Below, piece by piece: positions 15,310 through 23,411 of a DNA stretch of 64,000 nucleotides; positions within the stretch are counted from its first letter, which is position 1; the number at the start of each line of letters is the position of its first letter. This stretch comes from Bacteroidales bacterium. GTDB lineage: Bacteria > Bacteroidota > Bacteroidia > Bacteroidales > P3. The notes under the pieces are model-generated. The model saw only the letters and a program-made list of their open reading frames with translations, did not search any database and had not been told where the DNA came from. The DNA is taken from NCBI GenBank assembly GCA_017522105.1, contig JAFXAA010000020.1:53598-117597 (forward strand). The letters are read 5' to 3'. The position numbers were made by a program, and so were the translations under genes.

Positions 15310-15350
15310 GGGCTGGGCTTTTACTACCCAGCCCAGCAGAGTTTTTTTTT
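15310..15350. terminator. Hairpin between the two fibre genes
   Basis: GGGCTGGG (15310-15317) pairs with CCCAGCCC (15327-15334), and a run of nine T follows on the + strand (15342-15350). Both neighbours are on the - strand, where the tail is only TGTTTG, so it may attenuate rather than stop the late transcript. Confidence 0.4.
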
Positions 15351-15363
15351 GTTTATGGTTGTT

Positions 15364-17010
15364 TTAATAGTTGTCCACCGTACCGACCCCACCCCAATTG
15401 CCACCGTTGGTATAGGCCTCTTCTGCCAGTTTGTGTACTGTCAGCGTAGCTTGCGACATATCGGCACCGCCAAAAGCATTGTCCAATTGCGGAGGCGTCA
15501 TGGCTTCGCAGTCTATATGGCCTTGGGCGAGCAAATAGTTTCCTAGATCAAGGGTGTTTGCAAAAGAAAAATACCCAATGCTGTGAACAAACGATGGTAT
15601 GTGTACCGCTATTACAAGCGTGTCCGTGAAAGCCTTCGCGGGAATGATAGCAGGGTCTTTGAATACAAAGGCCACGGTCTTCTCGCACGATTCCCCAATG
15701 GTCAGTGATATCTTGCCACTATCCGGTAACAGGGCCACACCGTCAACGACGGCCAGCAGAAGGTCTTCGCTGTTGCACACAACAAACTCGCCTGCTTCAG
15801 AGAACTTGAACGTACACCGCACAGCCTCGCCCACCGCACGACCAAGGTCTTCGATGCTAACCTTTGTCAGTAGGCTGTCAAATACAACCTTGGCACTCGG
15901 GTACTGCGTGTTGGTGGAACTGCTGCTGAGCGACGTTACCTTGTTAGCCGTGGCTTCATAACCGCTGTGGGTGTGGTTTGCGGCGGCATAGTCGCTGTGC
16001 TTGTGGCCGCTGTCCTTGATGTTGCCGTTGGCGTCGATGGCCATGAAGTCGTTCTCCGTGGCAGCGCCGGCTCCACTCATCGACAGCTTGTCAGCCTTGG
16101 TGGTGAATGCTTCCGTGAGTACATTGGATTTGCTGTAGTATATCTTGTGGGTGGCATCATCGACAAAGAGTCTGTCACTGACACCTACGGCTGCACCAAG
16201 TTCGTTGTAGATGTTATAGTCTCTGCACCCTTTCCATTTACTGTAATATTGGGGGCGTTGGTATTGAGCATCATCCACCACCCCATAGAAGACCCTGTAT
16301 TGGCCGTCGGCATATACTATATAGGTGGCCTCTATCGCTTCCTCTCCCACATGTATATCTTGAGAGGGAACCTCCTCGAGGTTGACCATTCCGTTGAAAT
16401 GCAACGGGGCAACGTCGGCCTTGTCGGCCTTGCCGCTGATGTTCTGATGCTCGGTGAGGAAGGCTGCGTAGGTGCTCGATGTCAGCTGCACCACCTTCCT
16501 GTCTTGATAGCCCGATACGTTCAGTATCTCCAGCTCGCCGACATTGGCCTTGGCTTCCAAATTTGTCTCTATCTGCCGTTGCCATTCTTCGAGGTCTTCC
16601 ACAGTGGCACTGCCCGAGAGCTGCAGCAGAATTTTGATGGGCAGGTAATGGCCCGAGGCAACCCATTGTTCGCTGTCGCTGTCGACAACATAAAGCTGCA
16701 CTCGGAATTCGGACGAGCCTTGTTCCCTCTCTATGACGCCGGCAATATGGCCAAGTTCTGGCTCAGGGATGGCGGCAAGCAACGCTTCTTCGCTTTCGAA
16801 GACACCCTCGGCGGGGAAGTTGAGGTTGGTGACGTCGAGCCAGCCTTTGACCTTCATGTTGCCGTTCACAAACATGTCGCCTTGGTGTATGGTGGTCTTG
16901 CCGCCGATGTTGATGTTGCCGCTTACCGACTGGTCGCCGCCCACAGTGGCATTGCCCTGTACGGTGGCATTGCCCGTTATAAGGACACTCTCGTCTATCG
17001 TTCTTTCCAT
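15364..17010 (-). CDS. Tail-fibre-like structural protein (548 aa)
   Basis: The N-terminal 60 residues have a short repeat of the form NATVQGNATVGGDQSVSGN, INIGGKTTI, DMFVNGNMKV: alternating hydrophobic and Gly/Asn turns typical of beta-helical or trimeric fibre shafts. Polar linkers and mixed domains follow, including a KADKLSMSGAGAATENDFMAI region and collagen-free shaft-like segments such as SGHKHSDYAAANHTHSGYEA, which are common in fibre proteins. It has no signal peptide. It sits between the adaptor gene and the DGR fibre, so it probably forms a fibre or the base to which the 780-aa protein binds. Confidence 0.7.
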   Translation of the reverse strand: MERTIDESVLITGNATVQGNATVGGDQSVSGNINIGGKTTIHQGDMFVNGNMKVKGWLDVTNLNFPAEGVFESEEALLAAIPEPELGHIAGVIEREQGSSEFRVQLYVVDSDSEQWVASGHYLPIKILLQLSGSATVEDLEEWQRQIETNLEAKANVGELEILNVSGYQDRKVVQLTSSTYAAFLTEHQNISGKADKADVAPLHFNGMVNLEEVPSQDIHVGEEAIEATYIVYADGQYRVFYGVVDDAQYQRPQYYSKWKGCRDYNIYNELGAAVGVSDRLFVDDATHKIYYSKSNVLTEAFTTKADKLSMSGAGAATENDFMAIDANGNIKDSGHKHSDYAAANHTHSGYEATANKVTSLSSSSTNTQYPSAKVVFDSLLTKVSIEDLGRAVGEAVRCTFKFSEAGEFVVCNSEDLLLAVVDGVALLPDSGKISLTIGESCEKTVAFVFKDPAIIPAKAFTDTLVIAVHIPSFVHSIGYFSFANTLDLGNYLLAQGHIDCEAMTPPQLDNAFGGADMSQATLTVHKLAEEAYTNGGNWGGVGTVDNY

Positions 17011-17012
17011 GT

Positions 17013-17678
17013 CTACAACAGTGTTTTAGCCAAGTCCATAAGATTTTTAGCACGCTCGCCTTCGCCGCAGCTCATCATCGTGAGACCGGCGCACATGTAC
17101 ACCACAGCCTCGTAGCAGCGTTCGCTGATGTCTACACCGTTGTTGGCGTCGACCACGGGGAAGGGTATGTATACGGCACGCGTCACCGTGGCGTTGCGGC
17201 TCTTGCACGACCAGAACTCCAGCGTCTTGCCTTCGGGTTTCACACCGAGGGCAACTACAGGACGCTGCGCAGTGCCTCGCAAGGCTTTGACGCGGCTGTG
17301 CTGACGGCGGTACATGGGGCCGTCTGTACTTATGGCTTCGTACACAGGACGCTCCCAATCGCTCATCTCGAAGACAACCAGACGCATGAAGTCGTCGGGC
17401 AGCAGCAGGTAGCCACAGGTATCACCTACCCCTTTCCAGTAGATGGTGCGCCTGCTGTCATCGTCGCCGTCGTTGTGGCTGAAGTTATGCCCGAGTTCCA
17501 GCATCCAGTAGGGCGCTGCTTTGTGTACCAACTCCACGGCTTCCAAAATCTTTGAGCCGATGACATCCTGAAGCGTCAGCATGTCCATGTCATCGTCGTT
17601 GACAAGCGGCGCACTGCTGACGTTCTGGTCGATGCAGACCCTCACGTCTTGCTTTATCTTACTTACTTGGAATATCAT
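17013..17678 (-). CDS. Head-tail adaptor / connector candidate (221 aa)
   Basis: A 221-aa helical protein with an N-terminal KIKQDVRVCIDQN, an alternating helix/strand body including YLLLPDDFMRLVVFEMSDW, and a C-terminal helix (NLMDLAKTLL). The size, the place after capsid genes and the pattern (helical core plus a beta insertion carrying LPDDF) match the connector/adaptor proteins that bind the portal in Bacteroidetes podoviruses. Its ATG overlaps the upstream stop (ATGA). The assignment is mostly by context. Confidence 0.6.
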   Translation of the reverse strand: MIFQVSKIKQDVRVCIDQNVSSAPLVNDDDMDMLTLQDVIGSKILEAVELVHKAAPYWMLELGHNFSHNDGDDDSRRTIYWKGVGDTCGYLLLPDDFMRLVVFEMSDWERPVYEAISTDGPMYRRQHSRVKALRGTAQRPVVALGVKPEGKTLEFWSCKSRNATVTRAVYIPFPVVDANNGVDISERCYEAVVYMCAGLTMMSCGEGERAKNLMDLAKTLL

Positions 17679-17989
17679 TGTTTATAATTCTTGATAGGTG
17701 CTGCGTATACGTCCACGTCCTTAAGCTTGATGGAGTCGGCTTTGAGGGCTATGAAGAGCACAGGACTCCATCTGCCAACCGTCACGGGGACTTCTATAGC
17801 ACCACCGCTTTGGGGCAGCATGGCACCGTCTACCACAATGACGTCTCCAACCTTCACTTCGCTATTGGCAGCCGGTGCCAAGAACAGACGGAAGTGCGCG
17901 CCGTCAAGGTCGAAGTCATCGGTGAGTTTTTCCACCTTCACCACATTGGTGATGCATTTGGCGCTTATTATCGATTCAAGTTCTGTCAT
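17675..17989 (-). CDS. Small beta-rich virion protein (104 aa)
   Basis: A 104-aa protein made of beta-strand-like segments: DFDLDGAHFRLFLA, VKVGDVIVVDG, VPVTVGRWSPVLFIAL. The fold looks like a small barrel, as in head-completion or decoration proteins. It follows the 157-aa gene and is coupled to the connector gene by a TGA/ATG overlap. No family recognised. Confidence 0.55.
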   Translation of the reverse strand: MTELESIISAKCITNVVKVEKLTDDFDLDGAHFRLFLAPAANSEVKVGDVIVVDGAMLPQSGGAIEVPVTVGRWSPVLFIALKADSIKLKDVDVYAAPIKNYKQ

Positions 17990-18009
17990 CTCTTTGCTTG
18001 TTTAAAAGG

Positions 18010-18483
18010 TTAGTCGGTAATCTCAAACACCACGCCGTGCTTCTTGCCAGCCTCGTTGACCGCAGCCATCGTGCGCAGCTTTACTCCGGTGTAGCCCTCC
18101 TCGGGGTAGTGTTCCTTCAGCCACTCCACGGCCTCGCTCTTGTCGGCTACCTTCACCTTCTGCAGACCAGCGCCGTCACTGACCTCAGCCACTTCTTCGG
18201 CTGCAGTTGCCGATGTTTCCTCGGCAACTTCCTCTGCCTTGGGGGCAGGCTCGGGAGCAACAGCGGGGTTGTCCTCGCGCACGGATTCAAGGTAATAGTC
18301 ACGGTTAAAGCCAGGAGCGCTTTCAAGACCCTTCTGAATCATTTCGCTGGTAGTGGAGAAGATCGCTGTTGAATCAACCTGAATTCCTCCCTGGAATACG
18401 ATGGGTACTTTTTCACCTTCTTCGTTACGGACGTAGGTGTAGAGTTTCTTCAGTGAGAAAGTTCTATATGTTTTCTTTGCCAT
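18010..18483 (-). CDS. Head-associated protein with acidic linker (157 aa)
   Basis: The N-terminal ~70 residues (KKTYRTFSLKKLYTYVRNEE, VFQGGIQVDSTAIFST) form a small beta domain. An Ala/Glu/Pro-rich acidic linker (AEEVAEETSATAAEEVAEV) follows. The C-terminal ~45 residues (SEAVEWLKEHYPEEGYTG, then AVNEAGKKHGVVFEI) look like a small helix-extended-loop-helix domain. This domain-linker-domain shape suits a capsid decoration or head-fibre protein next to the major capsid gene. It starts just downstream of the capsid terminator. Family unknown. Confidence 0.55.
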   Translation of the reverse strand: MAKKTYRTFSLKKLYTYVRNEEGEKVPIVFQGGIQVDSTAIFSTTSEMIQKGLESAPGFNRDYYLESVREDNPAVAPEPAPKAEEVAEETSATAAEEVAEVSDGAGLQKVKVADKSEAVEWLKEHYPEEGYTGVKLRTMAAVNEAGKKHGVVFEITD

Positions 18484-18504
18484 AATCTGTTTCTTTATAA
18501 TTAT

Positions 18505-18541
18505 GAAAAAAGGGCGGCGGTGTAAAAGAGCACCACCGCCC
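18505..18541 (-). terminator. Strong intrinsic terminator after the capsid gene
   Basis: On the - strand GGGCGGTGGTG and CACCGCCGCCC form an 11-bp stem with one mismatch, followed by TTTTTT (18511-18506). It lies 25 bases after the capsid stop and would lower, but perhaps not abolish, transcription of the distal head and fibre genes. Confidence 0.85.
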
Positions 18542-18565
18542 AGGTTTTAGCCTCGGAAAGTTCCG

Positions 18566-19876
18566 TTATGCTCCGGGAACGAGCTTCATGTGGCAAGGCA
18601 GGTTCTCGAGGAACAGCGAGTAGGTCTCGTGTACACGCACTGCATTGTCCACACGACGCTGACCGGTCTTGTTCAGGTCGAGGTTGGTGGTCTGCAAAGG
18701 CTCCATGATGTACTTCTTCACGAAGTTCGGGTCGAGGACCATACCGCACTTGCTGAAGTAACCCTCGAACAGGCTGTTCATGGGCTTGACCAAGAGCTCG
18801 CCGAACGGGGTCTCAATCTTGTAGACGCGGAGACCCAGCACAATCTCGGTGTTCTTGGCTTCCAGCTGCTTGCTGTACGACTTGGCGTTGGCAAGCTGCT
18901 CAAGGAGAGTGTTACCGGCGAACAGCAGACGACGGTCGGCGCCGTTGTTGCCCTCGAAGACGGCACGGCCGATGGCGTTCCAGTCCTGGTCGGTCATGGC
19001 TTGTGAGTAGTCCACGTCGTGAGACTTCTCCATCTGCCACCAGAGACCGGTGGAGTGGTGGATAAGCTCGCCCTTGGCGTTCTTGGTAAGACCGCCGACA
19101 CCGAAGATATTGGCGAACTCCATGCCACGCTTGAAGTCCCACAGGGTCTGCTCCTTGTAGACGGAGAAGTCCATGTTGACCTTCTTCTTGAGGAGGCTGT
19201 GGATCACCGACTCTTCAACCTGGGTCATGTGGGTCTGGTTGTAGTAGTGGCGCTCGGAAGGCTGGATGGCGTAACCCTCTACGGAAGCCTCAAGCTCCGA
19301 AACGGCAGGCGACAGACGCTGCAGGATAGTCTCGTCGTCCAGGGACGGAAGAGCGGCGCTGAGGCTGCCGATACGCTGAACGGTGAGATTGGAGCCGCTG
19401 ATGGACTTGACGATACAAGACACGGGGGTGCCGGAGTCGGTCTTCACGCCGGTGTCAGCATAGCCGCTGGCCTCGTTGCCGATGGTGTGCACCAGGAAGG
19501 TGTCGCCAGGCTTCCACATGTCGGGGTTCTTCACGTTCAGCACATTGGTGGTGCTGGAGCCGGAAACATAGGCGGAATCGAGACGGTCGGTAGTCTCGCG
19601 GGTGCCGATTTCCCATCCACCTGCTTCCCAGCTCTCGCTCTTCACGTTGTTGGCGATTTCACGGGTGAAGGTGTCAATGGGGGTGTCCTGAGGGCGTACC
19701 TTAATAATCTGCTTGTTAAGGTCGTCTTCAAGATAGCCAGGCTTCACAACGGTGGTACTGGGGGCGGTTGCACTCACAACGGTGGTGCCGTTAGGCTCAC
19801 CGGTGGCGGTCTGCGTCACTTCACCGGAGCCGGGGCCATCGATGAAGCGCATGAAAGGATGAAAGTTCTTTTTCAT
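18566..19876 (-). CDS. Major capsid protein (HK97 fold, SU10/DUF5309-like)
   Basis: A 436-aa protein. It has the features of the SU10-type major capsid family: an N-terminal arm of ~50 residues rich in Gly/Thr, KVRPQDTPIDTFTREIANN near residue 60, a beta-rich insertion (SGYADTGVKTDSGTPVSCIV), the spine-helix region MTQVEESVIHSLLKKK, EFANIFGVGGLTKN, and a C-terminal beta domain LRVYKIETPFGELLVKP. It lies directly downstream of the scaffold gene and is followed by the strongest terminator in the region, as expected for the most abundant virion protein. Confidence 0.88.
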   Translation of the reverse strand: MKKNFHPFMRFIDGPGSGEVTQTATGEPNGTTVVSATAPSTTVVKPGYLEDDLNKQIIKVRPQDTPIDTFTREIANNVKSESWEAGGWEIGTRETTDRLDSAYVSGSSTTNVLNVKNPDMWKPGDTFLVHTIGNEASGYADTGVKTDSGTPVSCIVKSISGSNLTVQRIGSLSAALPSLDDETILQRLSPAVSELEASVEGYAIQPSERHYYNQTHMTQVEESVIHSLLKKKVNMDFSVYKEQTLWDFKRGMEFANIFGVGGLTKNAKGELIHHSTGLWWQMEKSHDVDYSQAMTDQDWNAIGRAVFEGNNGADRRLLFAGNTLLEQLANAKSYSKQLEAKNTEIVLGLRVYKIETPFGELLVKPMNSLFEGYFSKCGMVLDPNFVKKYIMEPLQTTNLDLNKTGQRRVDNAVRVHETYSLFLENLPCHMKLVPGA

Positions 19877-19900
19877 AATCTTTTTTATTTTTTGTTATTG

Positions 19901-20632
19901 TTAAAATTTTCTGCGTGGGAGGTCATCGAAGAAGCCTTTCTTCTTCGTGACGGGTGCCGCCGAGCTGCCACCCATGGCGGGCAGGCCGTCGCCGCCCTGC
20001 TGCGTGCGCAGTTTCTCATCAATCTTGGCGTTGCGGCCAGCCAACACGCCCTCGCTGCGGGCGTTCTCAATCTCGGCATCGTGGCGCACCACCTTCAAGG
20101 CCATCTCCAATGTCTCGCGGGTAACCTTGCCGACAATGTAATCCTTCATCATCTGGTCGAGGACGGCAATTGCTGAATCAACCACCTCCTCGCCATACTG
20201 CTTATCCATCTCCTCGCGGATAGCTTGGCTTTCGGCAATATTTCTGTCATACTCGGCTGCAAGCTCATTCTCGTTAGCAAGACGCTCGGCGTATGCCTTG
20301 TTGGCCTCCTCATAGGCGGCTTTCTTCTCTGGGTCGTTCATAAGCTCGGTGATGCCGTCAATGCCCAGACGCTCCACGACGGCAATCCACGGGTCTTTGC
20401 CTGCGGCCATGTCGGCTATGAACTGCGCGCTCTTCGGGTCGTTACGGAACATCTCCTCCATCTTGGCCTCGTTGGCGGCATAATCGCCGATGCGCTTCTC
20501 ATAGTCGGCGTAGTCGTCCTCCACCTGGCCCATCAGCACCTCGTCGTCATCCCACTTGCGGTCGGGATACTTCGCCGTCAGGCGCTCCAAAACAAGCTCT
20601 CGCTTGCTCTTCGGTGTCTCGTTTTCTGCCAT
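19901..20632 (-). CDS. Capsid scaffolding protein
   Basis: A 243-aa, highly charged helical protein with long heptad stretches (YADYEKRIGDYAANEAKMEE, EAYEEANKAYAERLANENEL-like) and a basic C-terminus (TKKKGFFDDLPRRKF), the capsid-binding end in typical scaffolds. It lies immediately upstream of the major capsid gene and is first in the operon behind promoter P3. No protease motif is seen, so it is probably a non-proteolytic scaffold as in P22-like assembly. Confidence 0.8.
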   Translation of the reverse strand: MAENETPKSKRELVLERLTAKYPDRKWDDDEVLMGQVEDDYADYEKRIGDYAANEAKMEEMFRNDPKSAQFIADMAAGKDPWIAVVERLGIDGITELMNDPEKKAAYEEANKAYAERLANENELAAEYDRNIAESQAIREEMDKQYGEEVVDSAIAVLDQMMKDYIVGKVTRETLEMALKVVRHDAEIENARSEGVLAGRNAKIDEKLRTQQGGDGLPAMGGSSAAPVTKKKGFFDDLPRRKF

Positions 20633-20699
20633 AATTCTCTATTCCTTTTGGGGTGTTATGTCGATACATATTCATGTATCGCAAATAAATTTTTGATTG

Positions 20700-20780
20700 C
20701 AAAAGTAATAGTAGTTATAAATACCTTAATTATAAGTTGTGAAAATAATTTTTCTAAACCAAAATATATTTGTATTTTTG
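20700..20780. promoter_or_regulatory. Divergent late promoter region P3 (scaffold/capsid and terminase)
   Basis: - strand: TTCACAACTTATAA begins at 20743 and TACTTTTG is at 20707-20700 (36 bases apart). + strand: the same heptamer, read as TTGTGAA (20737-20743), begins 36 bases before TATTTTTG at 20773-20780. One site is thus equidistant from both -7 boxes. The + start would leave almost no leader before the ATG at 20789. Confidence 0.75.
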
Positions 20781-20788
20781 CAGTCGAA

Positions 20789-21256
20789 ATGAAACATGCA
20801 GGCAACACCTCCGACTTTATAGAAATCAGGAACAAGGAACTTTTAATGGCTTTCCGTAAGGTTCTGAAAGAGAAACCTCAGTTCGACATCAACTGGGATT
20901 TCACCTTTGTGGTCAACACTCCATGCTCGCGCTTCTGGATCTCCGAACAGCGTGCCGCCGTGGTCATCTCAGCCATACTCCGCGGACAGCCGGTACTGCA
21001 GGCTATGCGCCCGACAAAACGCGAGATGTTCCTCGAGATCTACTCACGCTTCATCGCCCTGCGCATCGACCACCCCGACGCTCCGCTCAACGACCTCGTC
21101 TTCATGGCCGTCAACTCCCCTGCCCCCAAGTTCTACATGAAGCCGCGCCACGCGCGCGAGATAATATATAAGATAAAGAAAGGGGTCGCACCCGTCAGCC
21201 TGACACCGCCGCCTGGCGGTCCGTGCCGTCAACGCTCCGCCGCACATGCCGTCTAA
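20789..21256 (+). CDS. Terminase small subunit candidate (155 aa)
   Basis: A protein starting MKHAGNTSDFIEIRNKELLM at the ATG 20789, nine bases after the -7 box, so the mRNA is nearly leaderless. The body has RFWISEQRAAVVISAILRG, MRPTKREMFLEIYSRFIAL and VNSPAPKFYMKPRHAREIIY, a pattern I know from small proteins next to the large terminase in Bacteroidales phages and transposons. The C-terminal ~25 residues (after KIKKG) are Pro-rich. The TerL start overlaps its last 11 bases. A small-terminase function is inferred from context. Confidence 0.6.
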   Translation: MKHAGNTSDFIEIRNKELLMAFRKVLKEKPQFDINWDFTFVVNTPCSRFWISEQRAAVVISAILRGQPVLQAMRPTKREMFLEIYSRFIALRIDHPDAPLNDLVFMAVNSPAPKFYMKPRHAREIIYKIKKGVAPVSLTPPPGGPCRQRSAAHAV

Positions 21257-23360
21257 GAAGACCATAGAAGACCCCATCAAGGCACTCCTCGCTGAGAACG
21301 ACCGCCGCCAAAAGGCCAACAACGCCCTCTTCAACCCCGTCACCGGCGAGGGCTCCATAGGCGAACGCGTCAAGGTCGTCATCAAGGACTACCCTATCCC
21401 CACGCAGTGGCTCCCTGTGGAGATGATGGACGAGCCGTTCGTCAAACGCCTCATGGAGGCCGGCAGCATCAAGAAGTTCATCAAGACCTTTATGGTCGGC
21501 ACCGCCGACATGTACGAGGAGGCGGCCAACAAGGTCGTCGAGATGTTCGTCCGCATCCGCATCCGTCACGACTTCCCCTTCTGGGCAGCCACACTCATCT
21601 ACATCAAACCCAAGGGCGGCGGCCGCGACGTGCTCTTCCGACTCAACAGACCGCAGCGACGACTCATCGAGCGTTTCGAGCGCATGCGCAAGGCTGGCAA
21701 GCCTATACGCCTCATCATCCTCAAAGCCCGCCAGTGGGGCGGCTCCACCTGCACTCAGCTCTACATGGCTTGGCTCCAGCTGGTACACCTGCAGGGTCTC
21801 AACTCCCTTATCATAGCCCACCAGACCGCAGGCTCCGACGAGATACACGACATGTTCAAGCGTATGATCGAGAAGTACCCAGTCGAGATGCTGCACGAGA
21901 TTGGCGACACCTACGACCTCAACGAGCAAAAGCTGGTGGGTGTCGGCAACTCAGGCATCATTCACCGCGTACCGCAGCGTAACTTCAAGATTAAGATAGG
22001 TACGGCCATACGCCCCAAGACTTGCCTCGGCGGCGACTACAACCTCGTCCACCTCTCCGAGGTCGCCAAGTGGCGCGAGACCGAGGGCACCAAGCCCGAG
22101 GAGGTCATCGACAACTCCTGCGCCGGTATTCCGCTCAAGGCCTACACTATGATTGTACTGGAGTCCACCGCCGACGGCGTGGACAACTACTTCCACAAGG
22201 AATACCTCTCGGCCAAGGACGGAAAGTCGCAGTTCGACTATATCTTCGTGCCATGGTACGAGATTGAACTCTACGAGCTGCCCTTCGAGTCCAAGCAGCA
22301 ACGCGACGAGTTTGCCTCCACCCTATACAACCGCCGCCACAGCACCACTGTCGACTCCAACCGCGAGGAACCGGGCACCTTCCTCTGGCGCCTATGGGAA
22401 CAGGGCGCCACACTCGAAGCCCTCAACTGGTACGTCCAGGAGCGCCGCAAGTTCGGCTCTCACTCCCAGATGGCCTACATGTACCCCTCCGACGACGTAG
22501 AGGCCTTCCTCTTCTCCGGACGCAAGGTCTTCGCCTACGAGGATGTCATGCAGTTCAAGGCCGCCTGCCGCCCGCCGCGCGCCATAGGCGAGATATACGG
22601 CCGCGCCGACGAGGGCGAGGAAGCCGTCAAAGACCTCCGCTTCCGCAAGGAGGAGGGCGGCCGCCTATTCATGTGGTCCGACGTCGAGAAGGACACACCC
22701 GACGCCACCGTCACAGACCGATACCTTGTCGTCGTCGACGTCGCCAAAGGACACACCGAGCACGCCGACTTCGCCGACATCCTCGTCCTCGACCGTCTAC
22801 CCATAATGGACGGCGACCCGCCCGTCGTCGTGGCCGAATGGCACGGACATATCGAGATGGACCGCCTCGCATGGAAAGCGGCACAGGTGGCAGCATACTA
22901 TAACAACGCGCTCCTTGTCATCGAGTCCAACACCCTCGAGACCAACAACACCAAGGGCGAGGCAGAGTATATACTGACCCTCGTGGCCGACGTCTACAGC
23001 AACCTCTACGCCCGCAAGCAGTCGGCCGAGGACATCCAGCAGAAGCTACCCAAGAAGTACGGCTTCCACACCAACAGCCTCACCAAGAAGGTCATCATCT
23101 ACAACCTCCAGGTGGCGCTCCGCGAACACCTCTACATCGAGCGCGAGGAAGAGTGCCTCAACGAGTACCTCACCTATATCGAGACCGACAAGGGAGGCTA
23201 CGAAGCCATGGAAGGCCATCACGATGACCGTCTCATGACCCGCGCCATCGGCCTCCACATCTCCACCAAGGAGATGGACCTTCCCCGCATCGTCGACCGA
23301 CAAGCCGACCAGAAAGCCAACAATAGATTCCAGGTTGTCTCCGAAGCGTCGATATTATAA
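21246..23360 (+). CDS. terL: Terminase large subunit
   Basis: 704 aa. An N-terminal ATPase with an unusual Walker A, LKARQWGGST near residues 160-168 (Arg-Gln-Trp-Gly-Gly-Ser-Thr, the form seen in phage terminases lacking the classical GKS), and a downstream DYNLVHLSEV block that likely holds the Walker B acid. The C-terminal half has an RNase H-like nuclease: VVVDVAKGHTEHADFADILV near residue 495 (first Asp), LVIESNTLETNN, and GHHDDRLMTRAIGLHI near the end (last acidic cluster). It packages DNA through the portal by ATP hydrolysis. The ATG at 21246 is 11 bases inside the previous gene. Confidence 0.93.
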   Translation: MPSKKTIEDPIKALLAENDRRQKANNALFNPVTGEGSIGERVKVVIKDYPIPTQWLPVEMMDEPFVKRLMEAGSIKKFIKTFMVGTADMYEEAANKVVEMFVRIRIRHDFPFWAATLIYIKPKGGGRDVLFRLNRPQRRLIERFERMRKAGKPIRLIILKARQWGGSTCTQLYMAWLQLVHLQGLNSLIIAHQTAGSDEIHDMFKRMIEKYPVEMLHEIGDTYDLNEQKLVGVGNSGIIHRVPQRNFKIKIGTAIRPKTCLGGDYNLVHLSEVAKWRETEGTKPEEVIDNSCAGIPLKAYTMIVLESTADGVDNYFHKEYLSAKDGKSQFDYIFVPWYEIELYELPFESKQQRDEFASTLYNRRHSTTVDSNREEPGTFLWRLWEQGATLEALNWYVQERRKFGSHSQMAYMYPSDDVEAFLFSGRKVFAYEDVMQFKAACRPPRAIGEIYGRADEGEEAVKDLRFRKEEGGRLFMWSDVEKDTPDATVTDRYLVVVDVAKGHTEHADFADILVLDRLPIMDGDPPVVVAEWHGHIEMDRLAWKAAQVAAYYNNALLVIESNTLETNNTKGEAEYILTLVADVYSNLYARKQSAEDIQQKLPKKYGFHTNSLTKKVIIYNLQVALREHLYIEREEECLNEYLTYIETDKGGYEAMEGHHDDRLMTRAIGLHISTKEMDLPRIVDRQADQKANNRFQVVSEASIL

Positions 23361-23362
23361 AA

Positions 23363-23386
23363 AAAGGCCGGCATTTCTGCCGACCT
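23363..23386. terminator. Hairpin between convergent terL and portal
   Basis: AGGCCGGCA and TGCCGACCT arms pair with one mismatch around a short loop, right after the terL stop and before the end of the portal gene. Probably bidirectional. Confidence 0.55.
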
Positions 23387-23411
23387 CCCTAATATCAATC
23401 CTTAAACGTTA

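Noticed and set aside
15364-17010. A second DGR target in the 548-aa fibre-like gene
   Set aside because: Its 3' end (ending GGNWGGVGTVDNY) has no similarity to the TR and no lectin-like ending.
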